A DNA stretch of 64,000 nucleotides, taken from NCBI GenBank assembly GCA_965200925.1, contig OZ241738.1, positions 1,550,001 through 1,614,000 of the forward strand. The letters run 5' to 3'. The translations under genes and the position numbers were made by a program. Position 1 is the first letter of the stretch. Each line of letters starts with the position of its first letter. Shown one piece after another: positions 8,879 to 20,380 of this stretch. The DNA is from WTGU01 sp965200925 (lineage in GTDB: Bacteria; Pseudomonadota; Alphaproteobacteria; UBA828). The notes below the pieces were generated by a model. It was not told the DNA's origin and did no database searches. It was given only the letters and a program-made list of their open reading frames with translations.

Positions 8879-10147
8879 ATGAACAAGTCCAGCGGCGGCG
8901 ACTCGAAGAACACGCTCTACTGTTCCTTCTGCGGCAAGAGCCAGCACGAGGTGCGCAAGCTCATCGCCGGGCCCACGGTGTTCATCTGCGACGAGTGCGT
9001 CGAGCTATGCATGGACATCATCCGCGAGGAGCACAAGAGCGCGCGGGTCAAGAGCCGGGACGGGGTGCCCACGCCGTCCGAGATCTGCGAGGTGCTCGCC
9101 GATTACGTGATCGGCCAAGACCACGCGAAGAGGGTCCTCTCGGTCGCCGTGCACAACCACTACAAGCGCCTCGCCCATGGTGCCAAGGGCAACGACGTCG
9201 AACTCGCCAAGTCCAACATCCTGCTGATCGGGCCGACCGGCTGCGGCAAAACCTTGCTCGCCCAGACCCTCGCCAGAATCCTGGACGTGCCTTTCACGAT
9301 GGCCGACGCGACGACCTTGACGGAGGCCGGCTATGTCGGCGAGGATGTCGAGAACATCATCCTGAAGCTCCTCCAGTCGGCCGATTACAATGTCGAGCGC
9401 GCCCAGCGGGGCATCGTCTATCTCGACGAGGTCGACAAGATCGCCCGCAAGTCCGACAACCCCTCGATCACGCGGGACGTCTCCGGCGAGGGCGTGCAGC
9501 AGGCGCTGCTCAAGATCATGGAAGGGACTGTCGCCTCGGTACCGCCCCAGGGCGGCCGCAAGCATCCGCAGCAGGAGTTTCTCCAGGTCGACACCACCAA
9601 CATCCTGTTCATCTGCGGCGGCGCCTTCTCGGGCCTCGATAAGATCATCACCAAGCGCGGGCGCGGCACGGCCATCGGTTTCGGTGCCGACGTGCGCGCG
9701 CCGGACGAGCGCAAGACCGGCGCCATCCTGCGCGAGGTGGAACCTGAGGATCTGCTCGGATTCGGCCTGATCCCGGAATTCGTCGGCCGCCTGCCGGTGA
9801 TCGCGACCCTCGACGACCTGGAGGCGGACGCGCTGGTGGAGATCCTGGTCAAGCCCAAGAACGCCCTCGTCAAGCAGTACGAGAAGCTGTTCGAGATGGA
9901 GGGCGTGACGCTCGCCTTCGCCGAGGACGCGCTGCGCGGGATCGCCCATAAGGCCATCGCGCGCAAGACCGGCGCTCGCGGCCTGCGCTCCATCCTCGAA
10001 AGCATCCTGCTCGACCCGATGTTCGATCTGCCGAGCTACGACGGGGTCGAAGAGGTGGTGATCAACCGGGAAGTGGTCGAGGGGCGGGCACGGCCGCTCC
10101 TGACCTATGCCGACCGGCGCGAGGACGCGAGTTCGTCGGCCTCCTGA
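8879..10147 (+). CDS. clpX: ATP-dependent Clp protease ATP-binding subunit ClpX
   Basis: ClpX is the AAA+ unfoldase that recognises tagged proteins and threads them into ClpP. The 422-residue protein has an N-terminal zinc-binding domain (CSFCGKSQHEV...FICDECVELC). Walker A is GPTGCGKT (about 118-125) and Walker B is IVYLDEVDK. Sensor and ClpP-contact regions follow in the expected order. ATG at 8879 was chosen because homology starts at MNKSSGGDSKNTLYCSFCGK; a 14-codon upstream extension has no family similarity. The 153-bp gap from clpP may hold a separate promoter, but none is clear. Confidence 0.98.
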   Translation: MNKSSGGDSKNTLYCSFCGKSQHEVRKLIAGPTVFICDECVELCMDIIREEHKSARVKSRDGVPTPSEICEVLADYVIGQDHAKRVLSVAVHNHYKRLAHGAKGNDVELAKSNILLIGPTGCGKTLLAQTLARILDVPFTMADATTLTEAGYVGEDVENIILKLLQSADYNVERAQRGIVYLDEVDKIARKSDNPSITRDVSGEGVQQALLKIMEGTVASVPPQGGRKHPQQEFLQVDTTNILFICGGAFSGLDKIITKRGRGTAIGFGADVRAPDERKTGAILREVEPEDLLGFGLIPEFVGRLPVIATLDDLEADALVEILVKPKNALVKQYEKLFEMEGVTLAFAEDALRGIAHKAIARKTGARGLRSILESILLDPMFDLPSYDGVEEVVINREVVEGRARPLLTYADRREDASSSAS

Positions 10148-10153
10148 AGGCCG

Positions 10154-10182
10154 CTTGACCGGCCGTCCGGCCGTGCTTATCT
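10154..10182 (+). promoter_or_regulatory. Putative heat-shock (sigma-32/RpoH) promoter of lon
   Basis: CTTGAC at 10154-10159 and CTTATCT at 10176-10182 are separated by 16 bp. This fits the alphaproteobacterial RpoH consensus, roughly CTTG-N17/18-CYTATNT. It lies about 70 bp upstream of the lon start. lon is a classic heat-shock gene, so position and sequence agree. Confidence 0.7.
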
Positions 10183-10253
10183 GATAGGGGAAGAAGAATG
10201 CCGCCGGGCCCGGTCACGGCCCGCGTTGCGCAACCGTGAAGCGCGGAGGAACG

Positions 10254-12668
<2,415 letters not shown>

Positions 12669-12845
12669 GACCGGTGCCGGGTGCCGGCGGCGACTCGACG
12701 ACGCGCACCGGTCGCCAATCGAAGCCACCGCCCGACGAATGTGCCGTTCGGATGCAAAATGTTGGAAACACGTCGTTTTTTACCTCTTTCGACGGGGCGG
12801 CGTTGACGCCCGCTCGCACGGTGCCCACACTCCGCCGACTCGATC

Positions 12846-12863
12846 AGTATTCGCGAGTATTCG
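12846..12863 (+). repeat. Tandem AGTATTCG repeat upstream of hupB
   Basis: Two copies of AGTATTCG occur at 12846-12853 and 12856-12863, a 10-bp period of about one helical turn. They lie about 43 bp before the hupB start, inside the 237-bp lon-hupB intergenic region. That region is also AT-richer than average. A protein-binding site in the hupB promoter is possible but unproven. Confidence 0.35.
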
Positions 12864-12905
12864 TCACTTTCCGTGCATCAGGCGGAAGCGAACGGGGAGC
12901 TGGGA

Positions 12906-13178
12906 ATGAACAAGACCGATCTGATCAAGGCCGTGGCGAGCAGCGCGGACATCTCCAATGCCGACGCGGCCCGCGCGGTGGACGGCGTTTTCGACACCAT
13001 CACCGACACGCTCAGGGGAGGGACCGAGGTCAAGCTCGCGGGATTCGGTTCGTTCAGCGTGGTCAAGAGAAAAGCCACGAACGGACGCAACCCGCGCACC
13101 GGTGAGGCCATCCGGATTCCCGAGTCGAACCAGCCGAAGTTCAAGGCTGGCAAGACTCTCAAGGATGCGGTCAACTAG
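12906..13178 (+). CDS. hupB: DNA-binding protein HU
   Basis: HU is a small dimeric nucleoid protein that bends DNA without sequence specificity. The 90-residue product starts MNKTDLIKAVASSADIS and contains the family signature GFGSFSVVKRKATNGRNPRTG, covering the DNA-embracing arm. ATG at 12906 was chosen because it gives exactly the family length. hupB follows lon as in many alphaproteobacteria and ends in a strong intrinsic terminator, so it is a separate short transcript or the end of the lon transcript. Confidence 0.97.
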   Translation: MNKTDLIKAVASSADISNADAARAVDGVFDTITDTLRGGTEVKLAGFGSFSVVKRKATNGRNPRTGEAIRIPESNQPKFKAGKTLKDAVN

Positions 13179-13194
13179 CCGCAGTGTCATCCTG

Positions 13195-13228
13195 AAAGGC
13201 GCCGGCCGCGACTGCTGCCGGCGCCTTT
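13195..13228 (+). terminator. Rho-independent terminator after hupB
   Basis: AAAGGCGCCGGC at 13195-13206 is the perfect inverse of GCCGGCGCCTTT at 13217-13228, with a 10-nt loop. The 3' arm ends in TTT followed by CACTCTGTGG. It begins 17 bp after the hupB stop. The 5' A-tract would let it work in both directions. Confidence 0.85.
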
Positions 13229-13307
13229 CACTCTGTGGAATCAGTAATAGACCGCCGTTGTCTTCCTTTCGGAAGTAAAACTGTGTTCTGCGGGGCGTGA
13301 TGTGCGC

Positions 13308-13380
13308 GGGCGGTTAGCTCAGCCGGGAGAGCGCTTGGTTTACACCCAAGAGGTCGGCGGTTCGATCCCGTCACCGCCCA
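13308..13380 (+). tRNA. tRNA-Val(TAC)
   Basis: A 73-nt cloverleaf. The acceptor GGGCGGT pairs with ACCGCCC. The anticodon stem CTTGG/CCAAG encloses TTTACAC, giving anticodon TAC (GUA codons). The discriminator is A and CCA is not encoded. It is the first of two tRNAs between hupB and nuoA. Confidence 0.96.
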
Positions 13381-13481
13381 CCGCCGGTGCCCGCGCATCC
13401 GGCCAAGCGGCTTGACCCCGCCGGGGCCGTGTTCTACATGAGTGCGGCCGGCGCGGTGGCGGCGTGGCCGCTTGGGCCGTC

Positions 13482-13559
<78 letters not shown>

Positions 13560-13687
13560 TGACCGCGGGTCGCGAAAGGAGCGAGGGCCGCAACGGGATG
13601 TGCCGTGTCGACGCTGGCTTGGGGCTTCGCAAGCGATGGATGCTCGATGAACGGCCGGGCGCGCTCCCGGCGGCGCGGCGGTGACCG

Positions 13688-14062
13688 ATGACGGCACCGG
13701 ATTCGCTGCTCCTCGAGTACCTGCCCATCGTCATCTTCCTCGGCATCGCCGTGGTGATGGCTGTCGCGGCGATCGGCGGTTCTTACGTCCTGGCGCCGCA
13801 GCGGCCCGACCGGGACAAGACATCGGCCTACGAATGCGGCTTCGATGCCTTTGAGGACGCGCGCGGCCGCTTCGACGTGCGCTTCTACCTGGTGGCGATC
13901 CTGTTCATCATTTTCGACTTGGAGGTGGCGTTCCTGTTTCCCTGGGCGGTCTCGTTCAGCGAAATCGGGCTTTACGGGTTCTGGTCGATGATGGTGTTTC
14001 TCGGTTTGCTCACCGTCGGTTTCGTGTACGAGTGGAAGAAGGGCGCGCTCGAATGGGAGTGA
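13688..14062 (+). CDS. nuoA: NADH-quinone oxidoreductase subunit A
   Basis: NuoA is a small membrane subunit of complex I near the quinone site. The 124-residue protein has three predicted transmembrane helices and the family signature KTSAYECGFDAFEDARGRFD, including the conserved Cys-Gly loop. It is the first gene of a complete nuoA-N operon, 128 bp after tRNA-Asp. The stop overlaps nuoB by 10 bp. Confidence 0.97.
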   Translation: MTAPDSLLLEYLPIVIFLGIAVVMAVAAIGGSYVLAPQRPDRDKTSAYECGFDAFEDARGRFDVRFYLVAILFIIFDLEVAFLFPWAVSFSEIGLYGFWSMMVFLGLLTVGFVYEWKKGALEWE

Positions 14063-14607
14063 AGGCCGGGGCGGTCGGGTTGCCGGGCGCGACGCTGCCC
14101 GCGGGCGAGGCTCAGGACCAGACCCTCGCGCTCGTCAGCGAGGCGTTGAACGACAAGGGGTTCGTGGTCGCCAAGTTCGACCGGATCGTCAATTGGGCGC
14201 GTACCGGGTCCCTCTGGCCGATGACCTTCGGCTTGGCCTGCTGCGCCGTCGAGTTCATGCAGACGATCGCCTCACGTTACGACATCGACCGGATCGGCAT
14301 GGTGCCGCGCGCCAGTCCGCGGCAATCGGACGTGGTGATCGTCGCCGGCACGCTCTGCAACAAGATGGCGCCCGCCTTCCGGCGGGTCTACGACCAGATG
14401 CCGGAGCCCCGCTACGTCATCTCGATGGGAAGCTGCGCCAATGGCGGCGGCTACTACCATTATTCCTATTCGGTCGTGCGCGGCTGCGACCGCGTCGTTC
14501 CGGTCGACGTCTACGTTCCCGGTTGTCCGCCCACCGCCGAGGCGCTGCTTTACGGCATCATGCAATTGCAGCGGAAGATCAGGCGGACCGGGACCATCGC
14601 GCGCTAG
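14053..14607 (+). CDS. nuoB: NADH-quinone oxidoreductase subunit B
   Basis: NuoB carries cluster N2, the terminal [4Fe-4S] centre that reduces ubiquinone. The 184-residue protein shows the tandem-Cys ligands in LACCAVEFMQ and the further Cys in GTLCNKMAP, GSCANGGGYY and VPGCPPTAEA. ATG at 14053 overlaps the nuoA stop and leaves a normal N terminus; an ATG 21 bp upstream would add unrelated residues. Confidence 0.98.
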   Translation: MGVKAGAVGLPGATLPAGEAQDQTLALVSEALNDKGFVVAKFDRIVNWARTGSLWPMTFGLACCAVEFMQTIASRYDIDRIGMVPRASPRQSDVVIVAGTLCNKMAPAFRRVYDQMPEPRYVISMGSCANGGGYYHYSYSVVRGCDRVVPVDVYVPGCPPTAEALLYGIMQLQRKIRRTGTIAR

Positions 14608-14631
14608 CGCGTTCGCGGGAGCGAGCGGGGA

Positions 14632-15261
14632 ATGGACAAAGCCGGCCTGCGCGACCTGGGCGAACACGTCTCGGCCAATCTGAGCGACTATGTGTACGCG
14701 GTGTCGGTTTCGCGCGGCGAGCTGGCCGTAGAGACCCACGCCAACCGGATCGTGCACGTTCTCAAATTCCTGCGGGACGACGCGACCTGCCGTTTCGAGC
14801 AGCTCGTTGATCTGTGTGGGGTCGATTACCCCGAGCGGGAGCCGCGCTTCGACGTCGTCTATCACCTGCTCAGCATGAGCAACAACCAGCGCTTGCGCCT
14901 CAAGGTCGGCGTGGGCGAGGACGGGCTCGTTCCGTCGGTGACGGAGGTCTATCCCTCCGCCGGGTGGTGGGAGCGCGAGGCCTGGGACCTGTACGGCATC
15001 CAGTTTTCCGACAATCCCGACCTGCGCCGACTCCTGACCGACTACGGGTTCGAGGGCCATCCCTTGCGCAAGGATTTCCCACTTACCGGCCATGTCGAGC
15101 TCCGCTACGACAACGAGCAGAAGCGGGTGGTCTACGAGCCGGTGAAGCTGACGCAGGAGTTTCGGCGCTTCGATTTTCTGAGCCCCTGGGAGGGCGTGCG
15201 ACACCCGTTGCCGGGCGACGAGAAGGCGGCCTCGACCGGCGAGGCCGGGCGAGAATCGTGA
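14632..15261 (+). CDS. nuoC: NADH-quinone oxidoreductase subunit C
   Basis: NuoC is the 30-kDa peripheral-arm subunit that packs against NuoD. The 209-residue product contains the conserved VYHLLSMSNNQRLRLKV and the ERE.WD.YGI..(S)DNPDLRRLLTDYGFEGHPLRKDFP region. It is a separate polypeptide, not fused to NuoD as in enterobacteria, which fits alphaproteobacteria. The stop overlaps the GTG start of nuoD by 4 bp. Confidence 0.97.
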   Translation: MDKAGLRDLGEHVSANLSDYVYAVSVSRGELAVETHANRIVHVLKFLRDDATCRFEQLVDLCGVDYPEREPRFDVVYHLLSMSNNQRLRLKVGVGEDGLVPSVTEVYPSAGWWEREAWDLYGIQFSDNPDLRRLLTDYGFEGHPLRKDFPLTGHVELRYDNEQKRVVYEPVKLTQEFRRFDFLSPWEGVRHPLPGDEKAASTGEAGRES

Positions 15262-16436
15262 GCGAGCGCCAGATCCGCAACTTGACGGTCAATTTCGGCC
15301 CGCAGCATCCGGCGGCCCACGGCGTCCTCCGCCTCGTGCTGGAGATGGACGGCGAGGTGGTCGAACGCGCCGACCCACATATCGGCCTGCTGCACCGGGG
15401 CACGGAGAAGCTGATCGAACACAAGACCTACCTTCAGGCAGTGCCTTATTTCGACCGGCTCGACTACGTCGCACCGATGAATCAGGAGCATGCCTTCGCG
15501 CTCGCCGTCGAGGCTCTTCTCGACCTTGAGATCCCCCGGCGCGCGCAATACATCCGGGTGCTCTACAGCGAGATATCGCGTATCGCGAACCACCTCATGA
15601 ACATCTGCACCATGGCTCTCGACGTGGGCGCCATGACGCCCTTCTTCTGGGGCTTCGAGGAACGCGAGCGCACCATGGAGTTCTACGAGCGGGCTTCGGG
15701 TGCCCGGCTCCATGCCGCCTATTTCCGTCCGGGGGGCGTCGCCTGCGACCTTGCCGGCGACCTCCTCTCGGACATTCGGGAATGGAATGCGCGCTTGTCG
15801 CGGGTCATCGACGACATCGAAAACGTGCTGACTGAGAATCGCATCTTCAAGCAGCGCACTGTCGACATCGGCCGCCTGAGCCCGCAGGAGGCCTTCGGCT
15901 GGAGCCTGACGGGGCCCGTGCTTCGCGCCTCCGGCGTTTCGTGGGATCTGCGCCGAAACCAGCCCTATGAAATCTACAGCGAGCTCGATTTCTCGGTGCC
16001 CGTCGGCACCAACGGCGATTGCTACGAGCGCTATCTCGTGCGCATGGAGGAGATGCGGCAGAGCGTGAAGATTGTCGCGCAATGCCTTGACAAGATGCCG
16101 ACCGGGCCGGTCAAGGTCGAGGACAACAAGATCACGCCGCCGACCCGGGGCGAGATGAAGAACTCGATGGAGGCGTTGATCCATCACTTCAAGCTCTATA
16201 CCGAAGGCTACCACGTGCCTCCGGGCGAGGCCTACCGCGCGGTCGAGGCGCCGAAGGGGGAGTTCGGCGTCTATCTCGTCGCCGACGGCACCAACAGGCC
16301 CTATCGCTGCAAAATCCGCGCCCCCGGCTTCGCCCATTTGCAGGTGCTCGACCACATGAGCCGGGGCCACATGCTCGCCGATACGGTCTCGAATCTGGCG
16401 AGCATGGACATCGTCTTCGGGGAGATCGACCGGTGA
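15258..16436 (+). CDS. nuoD: NADH-quinone oxidoreductase subunit D
   Basis: NuoD is the 49-kDa subunit that forms the quinone chamber with NuoB and is related to NiFe-hydrogenase large subunits. From GTG at 15258 it is 392 residues, beginning VSERQIRNLTVNFGPQHPAAHG with conserved HPAAHG, then GLLHRGTEKLIE and the C-terminal RAPGFAHLQ..D. Upstream in-frame sequence belongs to nuoC in another frame and was excluded. The stop overlaps nuoE by 4 bp. Confidence 0.97.
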   Translation: MSERQIRNLTVNFGPQHPAAHGVLRLVLEMDGEVVERADPHIGLLHRGTEKLIEHKTYLQAVPYFDRLDYVAPMNQEHAFALAVEALLDLEIPRRAQYIRVLYSEISRIANHLMNICTMALDVGAMTPFFWGFEERERTMEFYERASGARLHAAYFRPGGVACDLAGDLLSDIREWNARLSRVIDDIENVLTENRIFKQRTVDIGRLSPQEAFGWSLTGPVLRASGVSWDLRRNQPYEIYSELDFSVPVGTNGDCYERYLVRMEEMRQSVKIVAQCLDKMPTGPVKVEDNKITPPTRGEMKNSMEALIHHFKLYTEGYHVPPGEAYRAVEAPKGEFGVYLVADGTNRPYRCKIRAPGFAHLQVLDHMSRGHMLADTVSNLASMDIVFGEIDR

Positions 16437-17020
16437 ACACCACTGCCGGCGCGGAGAATTTCGCATTCACGCCCGAGAACTGCGCCGAAGTGGAGGCCGT
16501 GATCGCGAAATACCCGCCCGGCCGCCAAGCGAGTGCCGTGCTGCCACTGCTCGACTTGGCGCAACGGCAGAACGGCGGCTGGCTCCCGCGCGCCGCGATG
16601 GAACACGTCGCGGCTCTGCTCGACATGGCCGCGATCCGGGTCTACGAGGTCGCGACCTTCTACACGATGCTGAATCTCGAACCGGTCGGCCGTTACCACG
16701 TGCAGCTCTGTCGCACGACGCCATGCTGGCTTCGCGGTGCGGACGGGCTGCGCGACGCCTGCCGCGACGAGCTCGGGATCGAGCCGGGCGACACTACGCC
16801 GGACGGCCTGTTCACGCTGGCCGAGGTGGAATGCCTCGGCGCTTGCGTCAACGCGCCCATGGTCCAGATAAACGACCATTTCTACGAGGATCTCGACCCG
16901 GTCCGCATGAAGGAGGTTCTGCGCGCCTTCGCGGCCGGCACGCCGCCTGAACGGGGCTCGCAAACCGGCCGCCGGACCTCGGCGCCTGCGTCGGGGCCGA
17001 CCACCTTGACGGGGCGCTGA
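16433..17020 (+). CDS. nuoE: NADH-quinone oxidoreductase subunit E
   Basis: NuoE is the 24-kDa subunit carrying the N1a [2Fe-2S] cluster. The 195-residue protein has a thioredoxin-like fold with Cys ligands in CRTTPC and, about 40 residues later, VECLGACVNAPM. EVATFYTMLNLEPVG is also typical. The C-terminal 25 residues are Ser/Thr/Pro-rich and variable. It starts at GTG, coupled to the nuoD stop, and is followed by nuoF after 2 bp. Confidence 0.96.
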   Translation: MNTTAGAENFAFTPENCAEVEAVIAKYPPGRQASAVLPLLDLAQRQNGGWLPRAAMEHVAALLDMAAIRVYEVATFYTMLNLEPVGRYHVQLCRTTPCWLRGADGLRDACRDELGIEPGDTTPDGLFTLAEVECLGACVNAPMVQINDHFYEDLDPVRMKEVLRAFAAGTPPERGSQTGRRTSAPASGPTTLTGR

Positions 17021-17022
17021 GG

Positions 17023-18309
17023 ATGCTCGCCGACTCCGACCGGATCTTCACCAACCTCTACGGCGTCGGCGACTGGCGGCTCGCCGGTGCCCGTGCGCGC
17101 GGGGATTGGGACGGCACCGCGGCGCTGATGGCCAAGGGGCATGACTGGATCACGGATCAGGTCAAGGCCTCCGAGCTCCGCGGGCGCGGCGGTGCCGGTT
17201 TCCCGACCGGCCTGAAATGGTCGTTCATGCCGAAGGAGGAGAGTCCCGACCGGCCGCATTATCTCGTCGTTAACGCCGACGAGAGCGAGCCTGGTACCTG
17301 CAAGGACCGGGACATGATGCGCCACGATCCGCACAAGCTGATCGAGGGCTGCCTGCTCGCCGGCTTCGCGATGCGCGCCCATGTCGCCTACATCTACATC
17401 CGGGGCGAGTTCTACGACGAGGCGGTTCGGTTCCAGGCGGCGATCGACGAAGCCTATGATGCGGGCCTCGTCGGTCGGAACGCGTGCGACAGCGGCTGGA
17501 CCTTCGACGTCCACCTTCATCGGGGTGCCGGCGCCTACATATGCGGCGAGGAGACCGGGCTTCTGGAAAGCCTGGAGGGCAAGCCCGGGCGGCCGCGCCT
17601 CAAGCCGCCGTTCCCGGCGGCGGTCGGCCTCTACGGCTGCCCCTCCACGGTCAACAACGTCGAGACGATCGCCGTTGTCCCCACCATTCTCCGCCGCGGC
17701 GCCGGCTGGTTCGCCGGCCTCGGGCGGCCGAAGAACACGGGAACCAAGGTCTTCTGCATCTCCGGCCACGTCAATCAGCCGTGCAACGTCGAGGAGGAGA
17801 TGGGGATCCCGATGCGCGAGCTGATCGAACGGCATGCCGGCGGCGTGCGCGGCGGCTGGGACAACCTGCTGGCGGTGATTCCCGGCGGCGCCTCTGTTCC
17901 GCTATTGCCGAAGACGATTTGCGACGACGTGCCGATGGACTTCGACTCCCTGGCGAAGGTCCGGTCGGGGCTCGGCACGGCGGCCGTCATCGTGATGGAC
18001 AGGACGACCGACGTGGTCGAGGCCATCGCCCGGCTTTCTCATTTCTACATGCACGAGAGCTGCGGCCAGTGCACGCCCTGCCGGGAGGGCACCGGCTGGG
18101 TCTACCGCGTCATGCGGCGTCTGGTCGAAGGCCAAGCCTCGTTGAAAGAGATCGACACGTTGTGGGACGTGGTGGGGCAAATCGAAGGACACACGATCTG
18201 CGCCCTGGGCGATGCCGCCGCTTGGCCGGTACAGGGGTTGATCCGCCATTTCCGGCCCGAGCTCGAGCGCCGCATTCTCGCGGCCGCCGGCACCGCGGCG
18301 GCGGCCTGA
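17023..18309 (+). CDS. nuoF: NADH-quinone oxidoreductase subunit F
   Basis: NuoF (51 kDa) binds NADH and FMN and carries cluster N3. The 428-residue protein has LRGRGGAGFPTGLKW (NADH/FMN loop), NADESEPGTCKDRD, the glycine-rich GAYICGEETGLLESLEG, and the [4Fe-4S] motif ESCGQCTPCREG near residues 346-357. It lies between nuoE and nuoG as expected for the NADH dehydrogenase module. Confidence 0.98.
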   Translation: MLADSDRIFTNLYGVGDWRLAGARARGDWDGTAALMAKGHDWITDQVKASELRGRGGAGFPTGLKWSFMPKEESPDRPHYLVVNADESEPGTCKDRDMMRHDPHKLIEGCLLAGFAMRAHVAYIYIRGEFYDEAVRFQAAIDEAYDAGLVGRNACDSGWTFDVHLHRGAGAYICGEETGLLESLEGKPGRPRLKPPFPAAVGLYGCPSTVNNVETIAVVPTILRRGAGWFAGLGRPKNTGTKVFCISGHVNQPCNVEEEMGIPMRELIERHAGGVRGGWDNLLAVIPGGASVPLLPKTICDDVPMDFDSLAKVRSGLGTAAVIVMDRTTDVVEAIARLSHFYMHESCGQCTPCREGTGWVYRVMRRLVEGQASLKEIDTLWDVVGQIEGHTICALGDAAAWPVQGLIRHFRPELERRILAAAGTAAAA

Positions 18310-18319
18310 GAGCCGACCG

Positions 18320-20380
18320 ATGCTGACACTCACCATCGACGGCGTCGAGGTCACGGTCAAGGCAGGCTCGACGGTGATGCAGGCCTGCGTACAGGCCGGC
18401 AAGGAGATACCGCATTTCTGCTACCACGACCGGCTTTCGATCGCCGGCAACTGCCGCATGTGCCTCGTGGAGATGGAGAAATCGCCCAAGCCCATCGCTT
18501 CCTGTGCCATGCCGGCGGGCGACGGCATGACGATCCGAACGGACACGCCATCGGTGCGGAAGGCGCGCGAGGGGGTGATGGAGTTCCTGCTCATCAACCA
18601 CCCGCTCGACTGCCCGATCTGTGACCAGGGCGGCGAATGCGACCTTCAGGATCAAGCGATGGCCTATGGTCGCCACTTCAGCCGCTTCGACGAGGGGAAG
18701 CGGGCGGTCCGCGACAAGGACGTCGGGCCACTGATCGAAACCGTCATGACGCGCTGCATCCACTGCACGCGCTGCATCCGTTTTGCCGACGAGATCGCGG
18801 GCGTCGAGGAGCTGGGCGCCGTGTTCCGCGGCGAACACATGGAAATCAGCACCTATGTCGAGAAGACCGTCAGTTCCGAGCTCAGCGGCAACATGATCGA
18901 CCTGTGCCCGGTAGGCGCGCTGACCTCCAAGCCCTATGCCTTCGTCGCCCGCTCGTGGGAACTCAGGACCGTCGAGACCATCGACACGCTGGACGCGGTC
19001 GGCTCGAACGTCCGGGTGGACTCGCGCGGTCCCGAGGTTCTGCGGGTGGTGCCGCGGCTCCACGAGGATGTGAACGAGGAGTGGCTCTCCGACAAGAGCC
19101 GTTTCGCCTGCGACGGGCTGCGCCGCCGCCGCCTCGATCGCTGCTACGTCCGCCGCGACGGCAGGTTGGAGGCCGCGGGCTGGACGGAGGCGTTTGACGC
19201 GATAGCAGCGGTCGCGGACGGCCTCGACGGTTCGGCGATCGGCGCGGTGGCGGGCGACTTGGCCGATTGCGAGGCGATGACGGCGCTCGCTGACCTGATG
19301 GCCATGCTGGGATCGCCCAACCTGGATTGCCGGCAGGACGGCGCGAAGCTCGATCCCGGATGCCGCGCCTCCTACCTCTTTAACACGATGATCGCCGGGA
19401 TCGAGGAAGCCGACGCCATCCTTCTGGTCGGCACCAACCCGCGTTGGGAGGCGGCGCTCGTGAACGCGCGGATCCGCAAGCGTTGGCGCCAGGGCGGACT
19501 CGAAGTCGGCGCGGTCGGCCCCCGCGTGGCGCTCACCTATCCCTGCGCCCCGATCGGTGCCGGGCCGCGGAGCCTGACGGACCTCGCGGCGGGGAAGCAC
19601 GATTTTGCCGGTATCCTCGAAGCGGCCGACAGGTCCATGATGATTGTCGGCATGGGAGCGCTGGCGCGGCCGGACGGCGCTGCGGTGCTCGCCGCTGCGC
19701 GGGCGCTTGCGGAGGCGACGGGTATGGTTGCCGATGGCTGGAACGGCTTCAACGTACTGCACACGGCCGCCGCCCGCGTCGGCGGCCTTGACCTCGGTCT
19801 GGTTCCGGGCGAGGGCGGGCGCGACACCCGGGCGATCTGCGAAGGCGCCGAATCCGGTGCCCTACGCCTCCTCTACCTGCTGGGTGCTGACGAGCTTCCA
19901 CTGAACCGGCCGCGAGGCTGCTTCGTGGTCTACCAGGGCCACCACGGCGACGCTGGCGCGCGCATCGCCGACGTAATCCTGCCGGGCGCCGCCTGGACGG
20001 AGAAGCCGGGCACCTACGTCAATCTCGAGGGCCGCCCGCAACGCGCCTATCCGGCGGCCGCGCCGCTCGGCGAGGCGCAGGAAGATTGGCGCATCCTGCG
20101 GGCTCTTTCGGGCCATCTCGGCAAGCCGCTCGCCTGCGACACGCTGGAGGCGCTGCGCGCCCGCATGGCCGCGCGGGCCCCCTGGCTGGCCGAGATTGAC
20201 CGGATTGAACGGGCGCCATGGGGAGCCTTCGGCGTCCGAGGGGCCATGGACGATCGGCCTTTCGCGAGCCCGGTCGCCGATTTCTACCGCACCGACCCGA
20301 TTACCCGCGCCTCCGAGACCATGGCTCGATGCAGCGCGGCGTTCGTCGCCGACGACGGGAAGACCGGGACCGATGGCTGA
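18320..20380 (+). CDS. nuoG: NADH-quinone oxidoreductase subunit G
   Basis: NuoG (75 kDa) relays electrons from NuoF toward NuoB through several Fe-S clusters. The 686-residue protein starts with a ferredoxin-like domain (CYHDRLSIAGNCRMCLVEME), then the His/Cys ligand region HPLDCPICDQGGECDLQDQ and CIHCTRCIRFADEI. A molybdopterin-oxidoreductase-like domain without cofactor role follows. Length and order are normal. The stop overlaps nuoH by 8 bp. Confidence 0.97.
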   Translation: MLTLTIDGVEVTVKAGSTVMQACVQAGKEIPHFCYHDRLSIAGNCRMCLVEMEKSPKPIASCAMPAGDGMTIRTDTPSVRKAREGVMEFLLINHPLDCPICDQGGECDLQDQAMAYGRHFSRFDEGKRAVRDKDVGPLIETVMTRCIHCTRCIRFADEIAGVEELGAVFRGEHMEISTYVEKTVSSELSGNMIDLCPVGALTSKPYAFVARSWELRTVETIDTLDAVGSNVRVDSRGPEVLRVVPRLHEDVNEEWLSDKSRFACDGLRRRRLDRCYVRRDGRLEAAGWTEAFDAIAAVADGLDGSAIGAVAGDLADCEAMTALADLMAMLGSPNLDCRQDGAKLDPGCRASYLFNTMIAGIEEADAILLVGTNPRWEAALVNARIRKRWRQGGLEVGAVGPRVALTYPCAPIGAGPRSLTDLAAGKHDFAGILEAADRSMMIVGMGALARPDGAAVLAAARALAEATGMVADGWNGFNVLHTAAARVGGLDLGLVPGEGGRDTRAICEGAESGALRLLYLLGADELPLNRPRGCFVVYQGHHGDAGARIADVILPGAAWTEKPGTYVNLEGRPQRAYPAAAPLGEAQEDWRILRALSGHLGKPLACDTLEALRARMAARAPWLAEIDRIERAPWGAFGVRGAMDDRPFASPVADFYRTDPITRASETMARCSAAFVADDGKTGTDG

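Noticed and set aside
10236..10253. Alternative GTG start for lon, six codons upstream
   Set aside because: GGAGGA lies between this GTG and the ATG at 10254, at the right distance for the ATG, and Lon homology starts after it.
14814..15257. N-terminal extension of nuoD into nuoC
   Set aside because: The extension overlaps nuoC in a different frame with no NuoD similarity; GTG at 15258 gives the standard N terminus.
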